Below are positions 24,631-36,487 of a stretch of DNA of 64,000 bases, piece after piece. Source of the DNA: Aptenodytes patagonicus (lineage: Eukaryota > Chordata > Aves > Sphenisciformes > Spheniscidae); assembly GCF_965638725.1 (NCBI RefSeq), contig NC_134982.1, positions 4,336,126 to 4,400,125 on the forward strand. The letters run 5' to 3'. The notes under the pieces were generated by a model, which did not search any database, had not been told where the DNA came from, and saw nothing but the letters and a program-made list of their open reading frames with translations. Each line of letters starts with the position of its first letter. Position 1 is the first letter of the stretch. The position numbers were made by a program, and so were the translations under genes.

Positions 24631-27600
24631 AACTGGACTGTAGTGTCGCGGTAAAATGTCTTACCACTATAGAACAAAAATTTTGCCCAGACATAAAGTA
24701 ATCCTGTTGCTTAATGAGAAATTGCTGCTCTAATGGCTTCTGAGTGCCAGAGCTCCTGGATGCGGTCAGGCGTGCAGAGTAACCATTTGAGAACCAGCCT
24801 GTTCAGGCCCAGGAGCAGACACGAAGGGTCGACAGCAGATTTATTTGTTTTCTACTTTCTGCTCAGTAGTGTTCAGACCATCACCTTCCTCGGTGACTTT
24901 CCACAGCAAGGAAGTAGTGCGTCCGTATGTTGTTGAAGCTGTGAAACCGTGTTTGAAATGTATAGCTCACGCGGATGACGGAATGGATGTGCACCTACTA
25001 TGGTTCAAATTGAACATTCAAACTTGAAATGTCCAATTTGCGCTTGGTTCGTTACGCTAAACCCCTCAGTCAGGAAATGGAAACGCCACTTGTCTGGTTT
25101 GCAACTGATCTACAGACCACAACTGCAAATGTTAAGATGGACCATATGTCTCAGAAATAAGCATGTGAAGTGTTTTGAATTAAAAAATCATCCCTCACGC
25201 TGATAAAGCTCAAGAACATGATCCTAGAAAACAAACACGGAGCAGCCACCGCCTAAACAAATCCACTTTGGTAAACGTCCAAGGAAGCTTCTTATCACCA
25301 GCTGCTTTTTGTTCGCTTTCCCCTTGTGCCAAAGTTCGTACGCGTTCAAGTGATGAGGATCCCATTGAACGCTTGTGTTTCACAGACTCACCCCTCAACA
25401 TTTCCACCAGCTGGCATCATAAAGAAAAGGAAAAAAAGGATACTGGAAGATTTACGCGGTCGTTGATACGGTTGTCTATGCAGTATACATACCTAAGGCT
25501 GTGTCTATACTAATGTTCCCCTGTACTTGACTACACAGTTAAATCGTTACAGTGGCCCTGGCAGGGTTGTGTTTGAGCCCACCGATGTCCTGGGGAGCCG
25601 TTCCCGGCATGGATGGCGAGACAACCCAGACACACAGTCTTCCCCGATGGCAGTTTGGATGCGGACACCCTGAGCTGAAAGGTAAGGGTTTCGTGGTGTG
25701 GGTGCCGCTCTTCGGTGCCACGTGGGAATGGTCCCAGCCACGGTTAATTTACTGGTATAGGATAGCCCGTATTGTTGTTGTCCTTAATATAAAATTAATG
25801 TCGTGTTAGAGTGGAAAATAAACATTTAGCTTTTCTTAGACATGACGTGCAGCTTGTCAACACCTTTAAGAAACCTGCATGGTTGACCAAATACTACTCC
25901 TACAGCTGTTACCACAAGAGAGGCAAGAGGTAGTAACTGTATTATAAATCTTAGTTTCAGCCTTTCTTTTGTCAAAATCCCCTGAGAATGGCAAAACCCG
26001 CAGCACAGGCTACGCACTGAGCTGTCGTTTGAATTTTCCTGGGTGCTTGAATGAACAATAAATAGAAACGGAAAGCTCATTAGCGATTGACGGTCCTTTT
26101 TTTTCCACAGAGTTGGGTTTCCCTGTACTGCCCACAACATCTCCAAACCGCTTCGAGCTCTGTCCTTCGGACGTGGTGGTGCTTCACCAGGACTTACGAC
26201 TTGCCTCGGTTGCTTCTGAGATGCTTCAGCACAGTTATTTGTGTTGGTGAAGAAGTGCACCAAGCAAAAGCATGAAGGTACGTGCTTTCCCTTACTCAAG
26301 AGCACGGGAACAGGACTTCTCTCGGGACAGTACTGTTAGGTGTCTTCAGACCATCTCCCTCAAAGACCTTTATTTACCTCTTGTTGACCTTGTTCTGAAA
26401 TGGCAGGTGGAATCCAGTGAATCATGAACGAGTTATTTGAAGCAGGCAGCATATCTGAGCACTTAACTGCTCTTGAGATCAGTCATACTGACGAATAAGT
26501 ACCTTGATTGTTATAAAAAGTTACCTCCGCATGAATAGGGCCAATTAACAAAGGTGTTACAGCGAAGATGTGGAAGTTTTGGCTGAACTGGGTATGGCAA
26601 GCAGGATAAGGCCCTGCTAATGAATAGTAAATAAAATCTCTGCACGTTGTTTGTACTACTGATCAACTCTTGACTGTCCCTTTGACTTTTCTCTTCTGTG
26701 AGAGATTAAAGTTCAGGTTTCCTCAAAATTTATTCTTCCTTTTTCATAATTTTTATGTAAAACTTCAAGGCAGTTGTGCCGAAAGTTTTGTATAAGTTTT
26801 GTAGCGTACAAAAAATAGCACCTTCTCAGCAAGCCTGTATTTTTTAGGCTATATCAACAGGGAATTAACAAAAACAAAGCCTGGCATTCGCTCTGGCCCT
26901 CTTGGATAACCGCTTCTACCCCACTGGCTTTCAAAGCAGAATCACTCTGCTAAGCAAAACTATTCGGAGAGCTCCTGTAGGACACCTCACTGTTTTCCTA
27001 TCACCTTCTGTAGCTCTTTTTCCTCTAAGGGAAAAAGATTATCCTTGATACATACGCTGGTAGGAAGTGTTTCATCTCCAAACTACTAGCCAAGTATTCA
27101 CTAATAAATCCCAGAGCAGGTAAATAACCTACAGCCGTACGAAGAAGCTCGGATCCTTGTGCCCTGTGGCATGTGTCTCTGCGGCCACGTCCACGCTTGG
27201 CTGGTTGCCCTGGTCTCGCTGCCTTTGTTTTATCTGTGCTGGCAGTTTGCAGTGGTGGACTGCACCCAATCCGCGTGAGATAAGGTGTTCCTGCAGGAAA
27301 GAGCTGCTGCCTCCGCGGCAGCTCCCCGCTCTGTGATCTCAAGCTTCTCCACAAAAAGTGAGTTTGGAGTGAGGTGGATACAGGGATAAAAAAGAAAAAA
27401 AAAAAAATTAAGACGTTATAGATCCCCTTCAGGAATATTCAAAGCATCCCTTTGCTTTTTCCTTAATGTCTCCGAAAGTTCAACGAGAAGTGAATTCCCA
27501 TTCACAAGAGAAGTTTGCAGGGAAGAACGTGTCCCAGACACTTCCATCATGTCTTCACACTGGGCACGTACAAGGGATGGAGCTCTACCGTGTAGATGTT

Positions 27601-29100
27601 CAGTGGCTTGCAAGGGTGAGGTCTGCCGTGTATTTAGCATCTTTTCCCCTCAGGGCACGATCTGACTAACCAGAGAAGTCAGTAAAGAGGCTCCCATTGA
27701 CTTTGGTGAGCTTTGGATCAGACTCGGAATCACAAATGGGTTTCACAAAGCAATTTAGGTTTTGGGTTGAGCTTTCTGTTTGTTTGATAAAGAAGGAAAG
27801 CGCTGGCATCTGCCCGAATATAAAGTCCTCCCTTCTCAGGAAGTCTTTTGTGGCACATACAACGTGGAAACGGTTTTGAACGTCATGCTCGCTCTGGCTC
27901 AAAGTCAAATAAAAGGCCAGTGATGCCCTGGAGGAGGGAGAGAAGGTACTTACATACCGAGTGTCCTCCTCTACGGATGGTACAGGATGGATAATTGACG
28001 CGTGGCTTCACCGAGAACATACCTGCATATATCTGCAGGCCTGCTCTCTGCCGTTGACGTCTCTGTACAATCGATTTAATATAGTTCATTCACTGTTTTC
28101 TTAAGCCATAGAGGAAAATTCACAGCCGTGGTCATTATCTAAATGTGCTCGGTGATTTGGACTGGGGACGTCTGAAACCCTGCCAGACAACATCCAGGGG
28201 ATTTGGAGAGGTGCTTTGGACCTGTTTGATACTAGCAGTGGGGCAAGAGGAGCTGAAATTGTTTTGCAGCTATTTATCAGGGCACAGCAGAAAAATGCGT
28301 CAATCTCTATTGTTAGTTTTGAAATACCTGCCAGTCTGGAGTGTATTAATGTATTCTGTGTGAAAGTATTAACGGAAAAGGAGTCTCCACCCTAGAGCAC
28401 CACTCCTTCTCTGGTCACAAAGCACAGGTAATTGCATTTTTTCACGAGATAACTCGGTGCAGTTGCCAGCTAAGCTCCAGTCTGGCAGTAAGGACTAGGG
28501 GCTTTTGCGGAGCAAAACAAGGTCCAGATCTGCGGAGATGTGACTTCCCTAACAGAGGCATGGGAAGAGGTGGGCGCTGCAGAACAAGATTGATGATATC
28601 CTCCTGCCCATGGTGCAGTGAAGAACAGCTAAGCCAGGCTGCAAGAAACACCAAAATGAAGCACGTTTGAAACCCAACCCTAAACTGGCCATCACCGATT
28701 AACGGCAAGGACGGGGCTCAGACTTACTGTGGTCCCGTAGTCGCCCTTTGGCCAGGAGCCGTCTCTGCTGGTGGGGTTCCCTTGCCTGGAGAGCCCCCAA
28801 ACCACGAGGCTGCCTGCCCCCTCCGCCTAGCCTGCTGGAGGGGACCCAGAGGCACCACTCTTGGGACATGGCATGTTTCTGCAGCGGCTCCTGAACCCAA
28901 ACTACAGAGGCGGTTTTGCTGGAGGAGTTCGTGCACTCGTAGCACGCCAGAAGGAGTCCAGTGCTCGAGGGAAGCTCTGGCAGACTTCTAGGTGGAGTCC
29001 AGCTGTGTCTCCTGCTCCACCAGAAAGATCATGAAAGGAATTTCTTAAGAAAAGGATGGTGAGTAAAGCCTCTCTTTGATCTACCTCCGCATTTTATTGA

Positions 29101-29273
29101 TTGGCTGTAAACGGAAGAGATTATTCTGCCCTAATAAAAACCACAGAGAGAAGAAAGCAATCAACAGAGGCAAATGAAGTGAGCAATAAGTCTGCAACCC
29201 TTCAGACCAGCTTTACTTTCATGCGGGGTCTTAACAGCACGATGGTGATGGAAGGATCTCCAGCAGTCACAAG
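29101..29273 (+). other. Candidate upstream exon of the unrecognised membrane-protein gene
   Basis: The plus strand is open from 29101 to a splice donor AAG|gtaatt at 29274. A possible acceptor (aaccacag) would start the exon at 29147. The translation is rich in Ser/Thr and polar residues and contains two N-glycosylation sequons (NKS, NST), as an ectodomain stalk would. It leaves two bases, the phase required by the exon starting at 31017. The acceptor has a poor pyrimidine tract and no signal-peptide exon was found, so this is tentative. Confidence 0.25.
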
Positions 29274-30245
29274 GTAATTCAGAAATTTGTAATCTTACTC
29301 TGCTCTAGATTTAAATTACGATGTCTTATTTTCTTAACTTTTTTTCAGGCTGGAGGGCGAGACTGAGGTGCTCCTTAGGACATCTTACTGATGTGACAAA
29401 AAGAGATTGTATCATGGGGGGCTGGAGGACTCTGTAGTAAGCAAGCGATCTTCTATTTTCAGTGACACTCAGCCCAGCTCTCCTTGCACCAGGGGAAATT
29501 TCACATGAGATCCTGAAACAGCTTCTGGGCCAGTGTTTTCAGTTTATTCACAGACATGGACACATGCGCTAGCGGATAAGAGGCAAAGCCTGGACAGTTT
29601 ACGTAGCTGCAAAATTAGGCTGCCTGGTTTTGCTGTCCAAGCTTTATAGAAGTAGTTGTTGTTGCCGATCCCTCTGATTCATGTCATAGACAGTATTTCA
29701 GTCTGAGCAGCATTTCAGAGCTGCTGTCGTTCTTTGTATAAATGTGAGTATGGGTTTGGCTTGGCTTTTTTCCTACAGGGTTGTATTTTCTTCAGTCACT
29801 TGCTTTTTTCTTATGCAACCTGCGGCTACACAGATTTTTCACAATAATTCCATTTTAAGTTAAGCTTATTGATGCAAAGAGAGTAGAATTTAAAGTGCAA
29901 CATATAAGACTTCAGATACAACCTCTTTTTATACCTGAGAACGTATTGGCAGACAATTTGTTCTTGTGTTTATTAACTGGATGTCATCAGGATACATCCT
30001 GTGACTCCACGTTTTATTTCTATTCCGGAAAAGGAGCTAGAACAGAATAAAATAATGGTCGGAAATCTGCGTCTCACACATGCAAGCTGGAAATACGTGA
30101 GTGCTTGTGTGTGTGTCTGTTTGTGTGGCAGTATTAGTACAAGGTGACACCTGAATCTGACTTGAGCCCTTGCTTTTTATCCATTATACTTTCCAGTAAT
30201 AAGGCACGTCATAGTTTTAAGCTTCTACGAGAGGAATATTGCCAT

Positions 30246-30425
30246 AAAACCAAGAGGCAGGAGATCTCCTTGAAATCCTCAGCCATGCCACAGACTCTCT
30301 GACCGATGCAAGACAAATTGTTAGCCGCAGTTTCCCGGTCTCGACAGCAGGTTAATGATCCACCCCTGCCTCACATGCTTGCTGTGAAGAGAGCTTCACC
30401 CACCGTTTTGAGAAACTCGGTGCTT
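30246..30425 (+). repeat. MIR-like (CORE-SINE) remnant, sense
   Basis: The order aggcaggagatctcctt, atgccacagactctctgacc, cgcagtttcccggtctc, gttaatgatccacccctgcctcac follows the MIR sense consensus through its core into the 3' part. It is diverged, about 180 bp long, and lies about 600 bp upstream of the unrecognised membrane-protein exons. Confidence 0.7.
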
Positions 30426-31016
30426 GGGTGAGGGTTTTGGTAACAAACAATACTGCTGTGGCAAAGTCACGTCGTTATTTGCCACAGAGCAAGAAATTGT
30501 ATTTTGGGCCCCCCATCATTTTTCCATCTAGTTGTTGATTATTCCTAGTTACTTTCTTACGTGATGGCTGAGATTTTTTACAGGAGTTAAGCGCTCCACT
30601 TCTGGAGGCAGTGAAAGAAAAGGTATAACCTGGGCTTGAGAAACTTGGGCTCAGTTAGCTTTTCTGCTCAAGTCTCCCTCTGCAGTGTCCTGGGGCAAAT
30701 TGGCTGGGATTAGATAAAAGCATGTGCTAAATGTGCTAGAGTGTGATGCCAAGGTGCTTGTCCATGCCAAGATTAGATGCCGTAGGCAAACATGAAGTCA
30801 AACTCAAGGCACCTGGGGAATTTCATTGCCTTAAGAGAAACATTCAGGTTTTTGATGTCAGATTAATGGCGATAGAATGTATCTCACAAGGAAGTTGTAA
30901 AGATAATTCACATTAGAGATGGTGAAATACTCAGACGTCCTAAATGGATCCAAAATAAATGTGCTGGTTTGGAACATTAAACTGCGATCTGAATGTCTGT
31001 TGGCTTTCTTTTTCAG

Positions 31017-31072
31017 GATGGTTCATGCTGGTGAAGAAGGTTTCCACCGCACGGTGGTTTCCAAGGAAGAAG
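31017..31072 (+). CDS. Candidate membrane-protein exon 1 (start codon)
   Basis: The acceptor has a strong pyrimidine tract (ggctttctttttcag). The exon begins G-ATG, encodes MVHAGEEGFHRTVVSKEE plus one base, and ends at the weaker donor GAAG|gtgctt. Confidence 0.45.
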
Positions 31073-32936
31073 GTGCTTTACTTTCCTGTTTGTTAGCATT
31101 TTAAATCAGTTTTGCAGTGTTTATTTGTGTGGCGACACTACTGAGAGGCGCCAGGCAATAGCAGTGTTACCAGGTGTGTAAGACTAGCAGATGCAGAGTG
31201 CTGAACGGGCTCAAAAGGAATGAATTAGCTGTGTTAGACCCATTTCTGTTGGGGTTTTAGAGAGGGAAGAATAGTGGAAATAAAAGGAGCTGCTGCAGCA
31301 GCAGAGAGGAGTGGGAAACTTGGAGGCAGAGGTAGATAGGGGACGTAAGCCAAATTTCACTCCTTTAAGTTTGGAATTAAACCCAAGGGCCAAAAAGGAT
31401 GGAAACTGAGGCTGAGAAGGGTGGAAGTGGGTGGAAAGTGCTGGCTAGAGAGGCAGTAAGATTTGGGATCCGGCTACAGCTTTACTGTGAATAGGTGGAT
31501 AATGTGAAATAACTTCGTGGTCTAAGAGTGCAGGGCAGGCTTTTCCACCCTCAGATCCATAGGGCTGGGTTTCAGCCCTGCAAAGCGGTTTTGGTTTGTA
31601 CTTTGGTGGATAAAGACCCGTGAGTTAATTAACTGGGCTGCGAGATTTTTGAAGAAACAGTAGTTTCCCAGGAACGCCCTCCTAACGCGGAGCCGGTCAC
31701 CCCCCTCCATCCACCGTTTGCAGCAGGACAATCGGTATTTGCAGCCTGTAACAACCCGGGGTCGTTTCACAAAAGCTTGCATTTCTTAAAGCGGTTTGTT
31801 GGCAAAACTCACCTGTGATTTCCATACTCTCTTCAAGGTTCATCGCCGTCTACTTACGAGATTGTCATGGTGTCTCTCAGCGGCAGCCTCTTACTGTTGG
31901 TTGCCATCAGCGTAGCAGTAAACGTTCTCCGGAGGTGAGTGTTAGGGCGGTAGGAGAGGACCCAGGGTCGCCAAGGAAATGTGTGCAGCGATGAATTCCT
32001 GCAGGAGCCGAGCGTGATCAGGGAGCCCATGGGAGGAGCCTGCCAAACCCGAGCGCTTCTTGGGGTCCTCCCAGGCTCTTTCTCCATCAGCCCGCCGCAG
32101 GGTGCATTAACGGTGGCTGGAGAATTGCTAGGGTGGGTGCTTGGGTAATACCAATTTAGGGCAATGACACTTGGTTTTATTTTATATCTGCTCCAAATCC
32201 TTCTCCCCCTCCCCGGATTTTACATATATATTTACTGTAAATTTACTGAGGAAAATTAAGAGACCCAAGCCCCTAATTTCTCACTGCTGCCAACGTTTTC
32301 AGTTGTTTTTTTCAAGAATAACCTGAAGTCACAAGAAGAGGGACGTTCCTTGAGATGTTTATTTCTATGATGAGAAAGTAAACGATACGTTTTGAGAAAT
32401 CTCTTCAAAGAAAAATCTTGTTCAGCTTTAGTTTGAATGCACCTAGCCAAATGGAGGAGGGTGATGGGGTCATAAGACGGGTTTTATGGTAAAGGGCAGA
32501 AAGATTAGGGGGAGAGGAAAAGGTCACCTCCATAATTAATTAAATCAGCTCTATCCCCACTATCGGTTCTGTACTGCCGTTAGTTATATCCTGTTTTTAA
32601 TTGGATTGGGTTCAAAATACAAACAGCTTTTCATGCTTATCTAACACCTAATGATTTGTTTTGCTCCATTTCTATTGTGCCAGGCGCTGCACATCAAATT
32701 ATTCCTCCAAAGATCTCAGTGCACCTGCGGTGGTGGAAAATATTACAGTGACAAACAATAGCTCTGATAAGATTTCAACGGTGGATTTGACTGGCCCGGT
32801 GTGTATAAGTTATATATCCGACAAGGGGGCGGTATCCCCAGAGTTTGCCATCTCTGAAGAGACAATTTCCATTTTTGAGTTGCCGTTCTCCTTTGCTGTC
32901 TCGATAACACCCCCCGATTCAGAGCCAGAGCAGTGA
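31017..32936 (+). CDS. Unrecognised single-pass membrane protein, candidate gene
   Basis: Exons 31017-31072, 31838-31934 and 32684-32936 join in frame from ATG 31018 to TGA 32934-32936, giving 134 aa. The start has a strong Kozak context (A at -3, G at +4), though ectodomain exons further upstream are possible. Residues 1-26 are polar. Residues about 27-48 are a clear membrane span (MVSLSGSLLLLVAISVAVNV) followed by RRRC, which by the positive-inside rule puts the 84-residue Ser/Thr/acidic tail in the cytosol. The tail has no kinase, ITAM or death-domain motif that I can see and ends in PPDSEPEQ. AATAAA follows at 33240-33245. I do not recognise the protein and know of no gene between SKOR2 and IER3IP1 in human. 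It could be lineage-specific, or the end of a longer receptor. Confidence 0.5.
31838..31934 (+). CDS. Candidate membrane-protein exon 2 (transmembrane span)
   Basis: Acceptor ccatactctcttcaag, strong donor GGAG|gtgagt. It encodes SSPSTYEIVMV and the hydrophobic segment that follows. A hydrophobic span bounded by Ser/Thr on one side and Arg on the other is hard to explain as intron sequence. Confidence 0.55.
32684..32936 (+). CDS. Candidate membrane-protein exon 3 (cytoplasmic tail, stop)
   Basis: Acceptor ctccatttctattgtgccag. It reads RCTSNYSSKDLSAPAVVENI and onward for 83 residues to TGA, with phase matching exon 2. The reading frame stays open throughout. The 3' UTR would be about 320 bp. 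Confidence 0.5.
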
Positions 32937-33239
32937 CGGCCCACAGCTTCTTCCACCTGCGGCTTTCTTCCGGAGGGAAAAGTGGATGAAGGACTCGGGG
33001 CGGGGGCGGTGCTGGCGAGCCGATGGACTGATGTTCCCCGCTTCATTTTCTCCACCGTGGCTTTGGACGGTGAACTCGTACCACACCAGTATTAGAAAAT
33101 GCAGGAAAATGGAATTTTTTTATGGAAGTGGAGAAAAAGCGTAGATATATGTACCTTACCTCTGTGATGTGTTGTGTTAAAAATTTACTGTAGAGACATA
33201 CATCTTTCTGTATTGTCTTTCTGTGGGATGAGTCACGGG

Positions 33240-33245
33240 AATAAA
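33240..33245 (+). terminator. Poly(A) signal AATAAA for the candidate membrane-protein gene
   Basis: A canonical AATAAA 304 bp after the TGA at 32934-32936, followed within about 10 bases by a G-run and then a T-rich stretch, as at a cleavage region. Confidence 0.5.
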
Positions 33246-34689
33246 AATACAGGGGGGGGATTTCTGATAATTTTTACAAAGATTTCCCAATCCCTCTGAC
33301 TCACACGTGAATCCCACACGTTATGCCGAGCCCTAACCTTTTGCACGTGGTTTCCTACTAGCTGTACGACTCTGTGGCTAATGTCATTGGACAGATTGCA
33401 ATTTCTTAAGTCACCAGGTTTGTGATTTTTTTTTTTACCTGCCCACTTTTACAGCCTGAAGGAAGATACCGTCTATTAATCTTCAAACTGAGTGCTGCAG
33501 CTTTCCCAGCACCGATGACCTCTGCCGCTGGCGTGACACCAGCTTGCTAGGGAACAAGCCTGGCTGTTCTCCCCGTTCAGGTGGCAGTTACAGAGGACAG
33601 GTTAGTCTGAGATCTGGCACGGGGAGGGATTAGGTGTGCTCCCTGGGTCTGGCCAGCCTAGTCCAACTTCATGCCCTTTGCTAACTGCTGCTAGGAACCC
33701 CACAAGAGCTGCGGGGTATATAATTGTCCGTTTGTCTTACCAACTTTCTTGGCCTGCCTCCTGCGTGTTTTCCATACAAGTAGACGGAAAGCTGAAGGAA
33801 GCAGGAGAAAAGCCCTTCGACCAACAGGTATTCCTCCAAAAGGAGGTCTGGCATGGTCCATTCCTCCTTTGCGCTCACGCGTTGCAGAGCACTGGAAGTA
33901 TCTGCAGGATCATGAAGGCACTTCAGATTTGCCAACGGGTTGGAGGGGCGGTTGGCATCGACGACTGTGCCTTAGCTGACCTGGGTGGAAGTTATACTCT
34001 CAGGGCTCCTGTTTTCAAACGGGAGACCTAAGGTCCACCACATGTACAAACAGGAAGGCTACAGCCTATGAATTTCCTCCTCTTCCAGGCTTAGATGGGG
34101 CCATCCCCCCAGCCCTTCACTGGGGAAGCTGTTGATGGAGAGTCTGGCCCCAGCGGGACACACTGTGACCCCAACACACTCGTGTAAGCTCCTGTATGTG
34201 ATGCTTATCAAAACCAGCGAGGGAGACGTAGGGCAGGCACAGAAAGATGAGGCGCTCGTGCACAGATCCACGCGGGCATTAGGCATTTCACAGACCCGAG
34301 TGAAAATCCCCATGCTGTGCTGCAAAGGCGGTCGGACTTCGGTCACCATTACACCACCTCTGTCTTTATCCCAAAAGGGCAGTTTGAGTAATTTTTCTGT
34401 TAGCGGAGATGGAAACCAGACCTGATTCTGAAACTGAGGGGACATGTCACCCTCGCTGGCGGAGGCTTAGCTACAGCAGGATCTTTTCTCCTCTGACATT
34501 AGACATATTCCCATTCAAAATATTGCTGCTGACACCATTTTCCACGGTCCGATGGAAACACCTGCTTGCATGCGCATGGTGGCAAACACCCAACTCCTTG
34601 CCTGTAAGAGTCTGTGCCACTTTGGTCTCCCTCTTCCCGTACCTCTATTTAGTGAGTTGCTCCTGCCTGTGCACTGCCCATAACACCAG

Positions 34690-35110
34690 CCTCAGGCACC
34701 CCTTCTCTTTGCTCTCCTTAATACCCCTGCTCTTTCTTCATGCCGCTTGCCGCGCAGAGACAAAATCCGCCCCCCTCGTCAAAATTCATGGAGCTGTTTC
34801 CTCATCCTCCTGTAAATCCCTCCTTAAGACCCGCTGCTGCCTCAACGCCTGCAAATCCTGACCGTCTGTCAGCGGTAAGGCAGGGCTAAGCAGAGACTTC
34901 CAATTCTCTGACGAAGTCGGTTTGTTTTCTCGCTGCCCCATTCCCTGTGTTGGCCTGCTTTTGATATCCACTGTTTTCCAGCTGAGACATGGACTGGAAA
35001 ATTCCTACGCCCGTCACCTCTAAGAAATACCTATATGGTACCGAGCATAACGGGCTTTGGTTCTGGACTGGTGTATTCCAGCACGAATACAACGCAAACG
35101 GTGACTGGGG
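34690..35110 (+). repeat. Probable ancient LINE/SINE 3' end
   Basis: A 'tcctgtaaatccctccttaagacc ... gcctcaacgcctgcaaa' stretch near 34810-34855, and later 'taccgagcataacgggct ... ggactggtgtattcc ... aatacaacgcaaac' near 35038-35100, resemble the 3' region of old amniote L2/CORE-type repeats. The match is by remembered phrase order only, and divergence is high. Confidence 0.4.
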
Positions 35111-35940
35111 TGAAGATGTCAATAATCGCAGTACGATATAATGTAACGTAATGTCATACTGTACTATTGGTAATACCAAGGTGAACAGCAGCGCGTGTGT
35201 GTGCATGCCCTAGACAACAGATGACATTTAAAAGCTGTTACGGAGCCAAGCACGATAAACTTAGGAAATGGCATCAATAAATTTAGGTGTAAATTCAGAA
35301 TTTTGTATTTATTTTTCCTTTGTTCTTCCATCTCCTTTTGTGTATGGAGCCATATTAATGTCCTCTCAAGGCGCAAATCTCAGGAAAGCTGGCAGGCTGT
35401 GTTTCGGAAGGGGACGGCTGTTCACTTTCCAGATAAGCACGGGCAGAGATGATACTGCGCAGCCCATTTAGAGTCATGGACAAGACAAAGATCTTCTCTG
35501 TATATAGCTGCCGAAGGGTAAGAATGAGATCCTGCTTCTCTCAAACATACAAAATCTTATTGCATTCCCAGTTTTGGTGGTTAAAACAAGCAACTGGAAA
35601 TTAAATCAGTTAAATATTCAATTTGTGCTTACAAGAGATGCGTTAACGTCTGTAGAATGCATCATCAACCTTTGCAGCAGTTTGGCAGTGCAATAGGTGT
35701 GATGACTAAAGGATGACAAAGGCTTTCGTTTAACTGCGAAATGTAGCTACGGGATTGATTTATAGCACATAACCGAGCCACAGAACCTACATTTTTCACA
35801 TCCACAGAATTTTTCAGTTAATGGAGTTACCCGTGGTAGAGGTTGGTACGTGGTAGGCAGGTGTAAGGATTCAACTCCTTGATTCAGTACCCCATTCCAC
35901 GTGGTGCGATGGTTTGTGTCCGTTCAGAGCCCCGTTAAGG

Positions 35941-36487
35941 TGGTGTGCTTTAACCTCAGTCGGCAGCTGAGCACCACCAGCCGCTCGCTCACTCCCCCCC
36001 CACCCCCGCGGTGGGATGGGGGAGAGAATTGGAAGAGTAGAAGTGAGAAAAACTCGTGGGTTGAGATAAAAACAGTTTCATAATTGAAATAAAATACTAA
36101 CAATAATAACAATCATAATAATAATACACAAAGCAAGTGATGCACAGTACAATTGTTCACCACCCGCCGACCGATGCCCAGCCAGTCCCCGAGCAGCGGC
36201 CCCCCCGGCCAGCTTTCCCCAGTTTATGTACTGAGCATGACGTCCCATGGTATGGAATGTCCCTTTGGCCAGTTTGGCTGTGCCCCCTCCCAGCTTCTTG
36301 TGCACCTCCAGCCTTCTCAGTCGGCAGAGCATGGGAAGCTGAAAAGTCCTTGACTAGTGTAAGCACTGCTCAGCAACAACTCAAACATCGGTGCGTTATC
36401 AACATTGTTCTCATCCTAAATCCAAAACACAGCACTGTGCCAGCTACTAGGAAGGAAATTAACTCTATCCCAGCCGAAACCAGGACA
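35941..36487 (-). mobile_element. Solo LTR of an avian endogenous retrovirus (ERVL-like)
   Basis: On the minus strand this 547-bp unit begins TGTCCTGGTTTCGGCTGGGA and ends ...GCACACCA, the TG...CA termini of an LTR. The same 5-bp word, TAAGG, flanks both ends (35936-35940 and 36488-36492), a target-site duplication of the size known for ERVL elements. A TATA-like word (TACATAAA on the minus strand, 36223-36230) lies in the middle, and an AAT-type microsatellite at 36102-36126. No gag, pol or env remains, so it is a recombined solo LTR. It resembles LTRs abundant in neoavian genomes (I think the TguLTR5 group, unverified). Confidence 0.85.

Larger units (their letters stand above)
20455..29100 (+). 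other. SKOR2 3' flank and intergenic region
   Basis: Candidate SKOR2 poly(A) signals (AATAAA) occur at 21595-21600 and 22331-22336. Poly-T tracts lie at about 21087-21107 and 22403-22429, a GGAT-type microsatellite at 22914-22946 and a CR1/L3 LINE remnant at 23961-24630. The 23501-23947 stretch is open on both strands without recognisable content. Other frames up to 159 codons (25826-26305, minus) show no domain or codon pattern that I can support. Confidence 0.6.

Noticed and set aside
25826-26305. 159-codon minus-strand frame
   Set aside because: It has no domain, no signal sequence and no splice or poly(A) support; it is compatible with chance.
29350-29391. Possible exon after ttttttcag at 29349
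   Set aside because: In the phase carried from 29273 it meets a stop after 13 codons and would exclude the much better exon at 31017; at most an alternative 3' end.
30640-30720. Possible further MIR-like fragment
   Set aside because: Only scattered words match (a ctcaagtctccctctgcagt block and tggggcaaatt), too few to call.
34409-34861. 150-codon plus-strand frame
   Set aside because: Much of it coincides with a decayed repeat 3' end; the translation is compositionally odd and unsupported.
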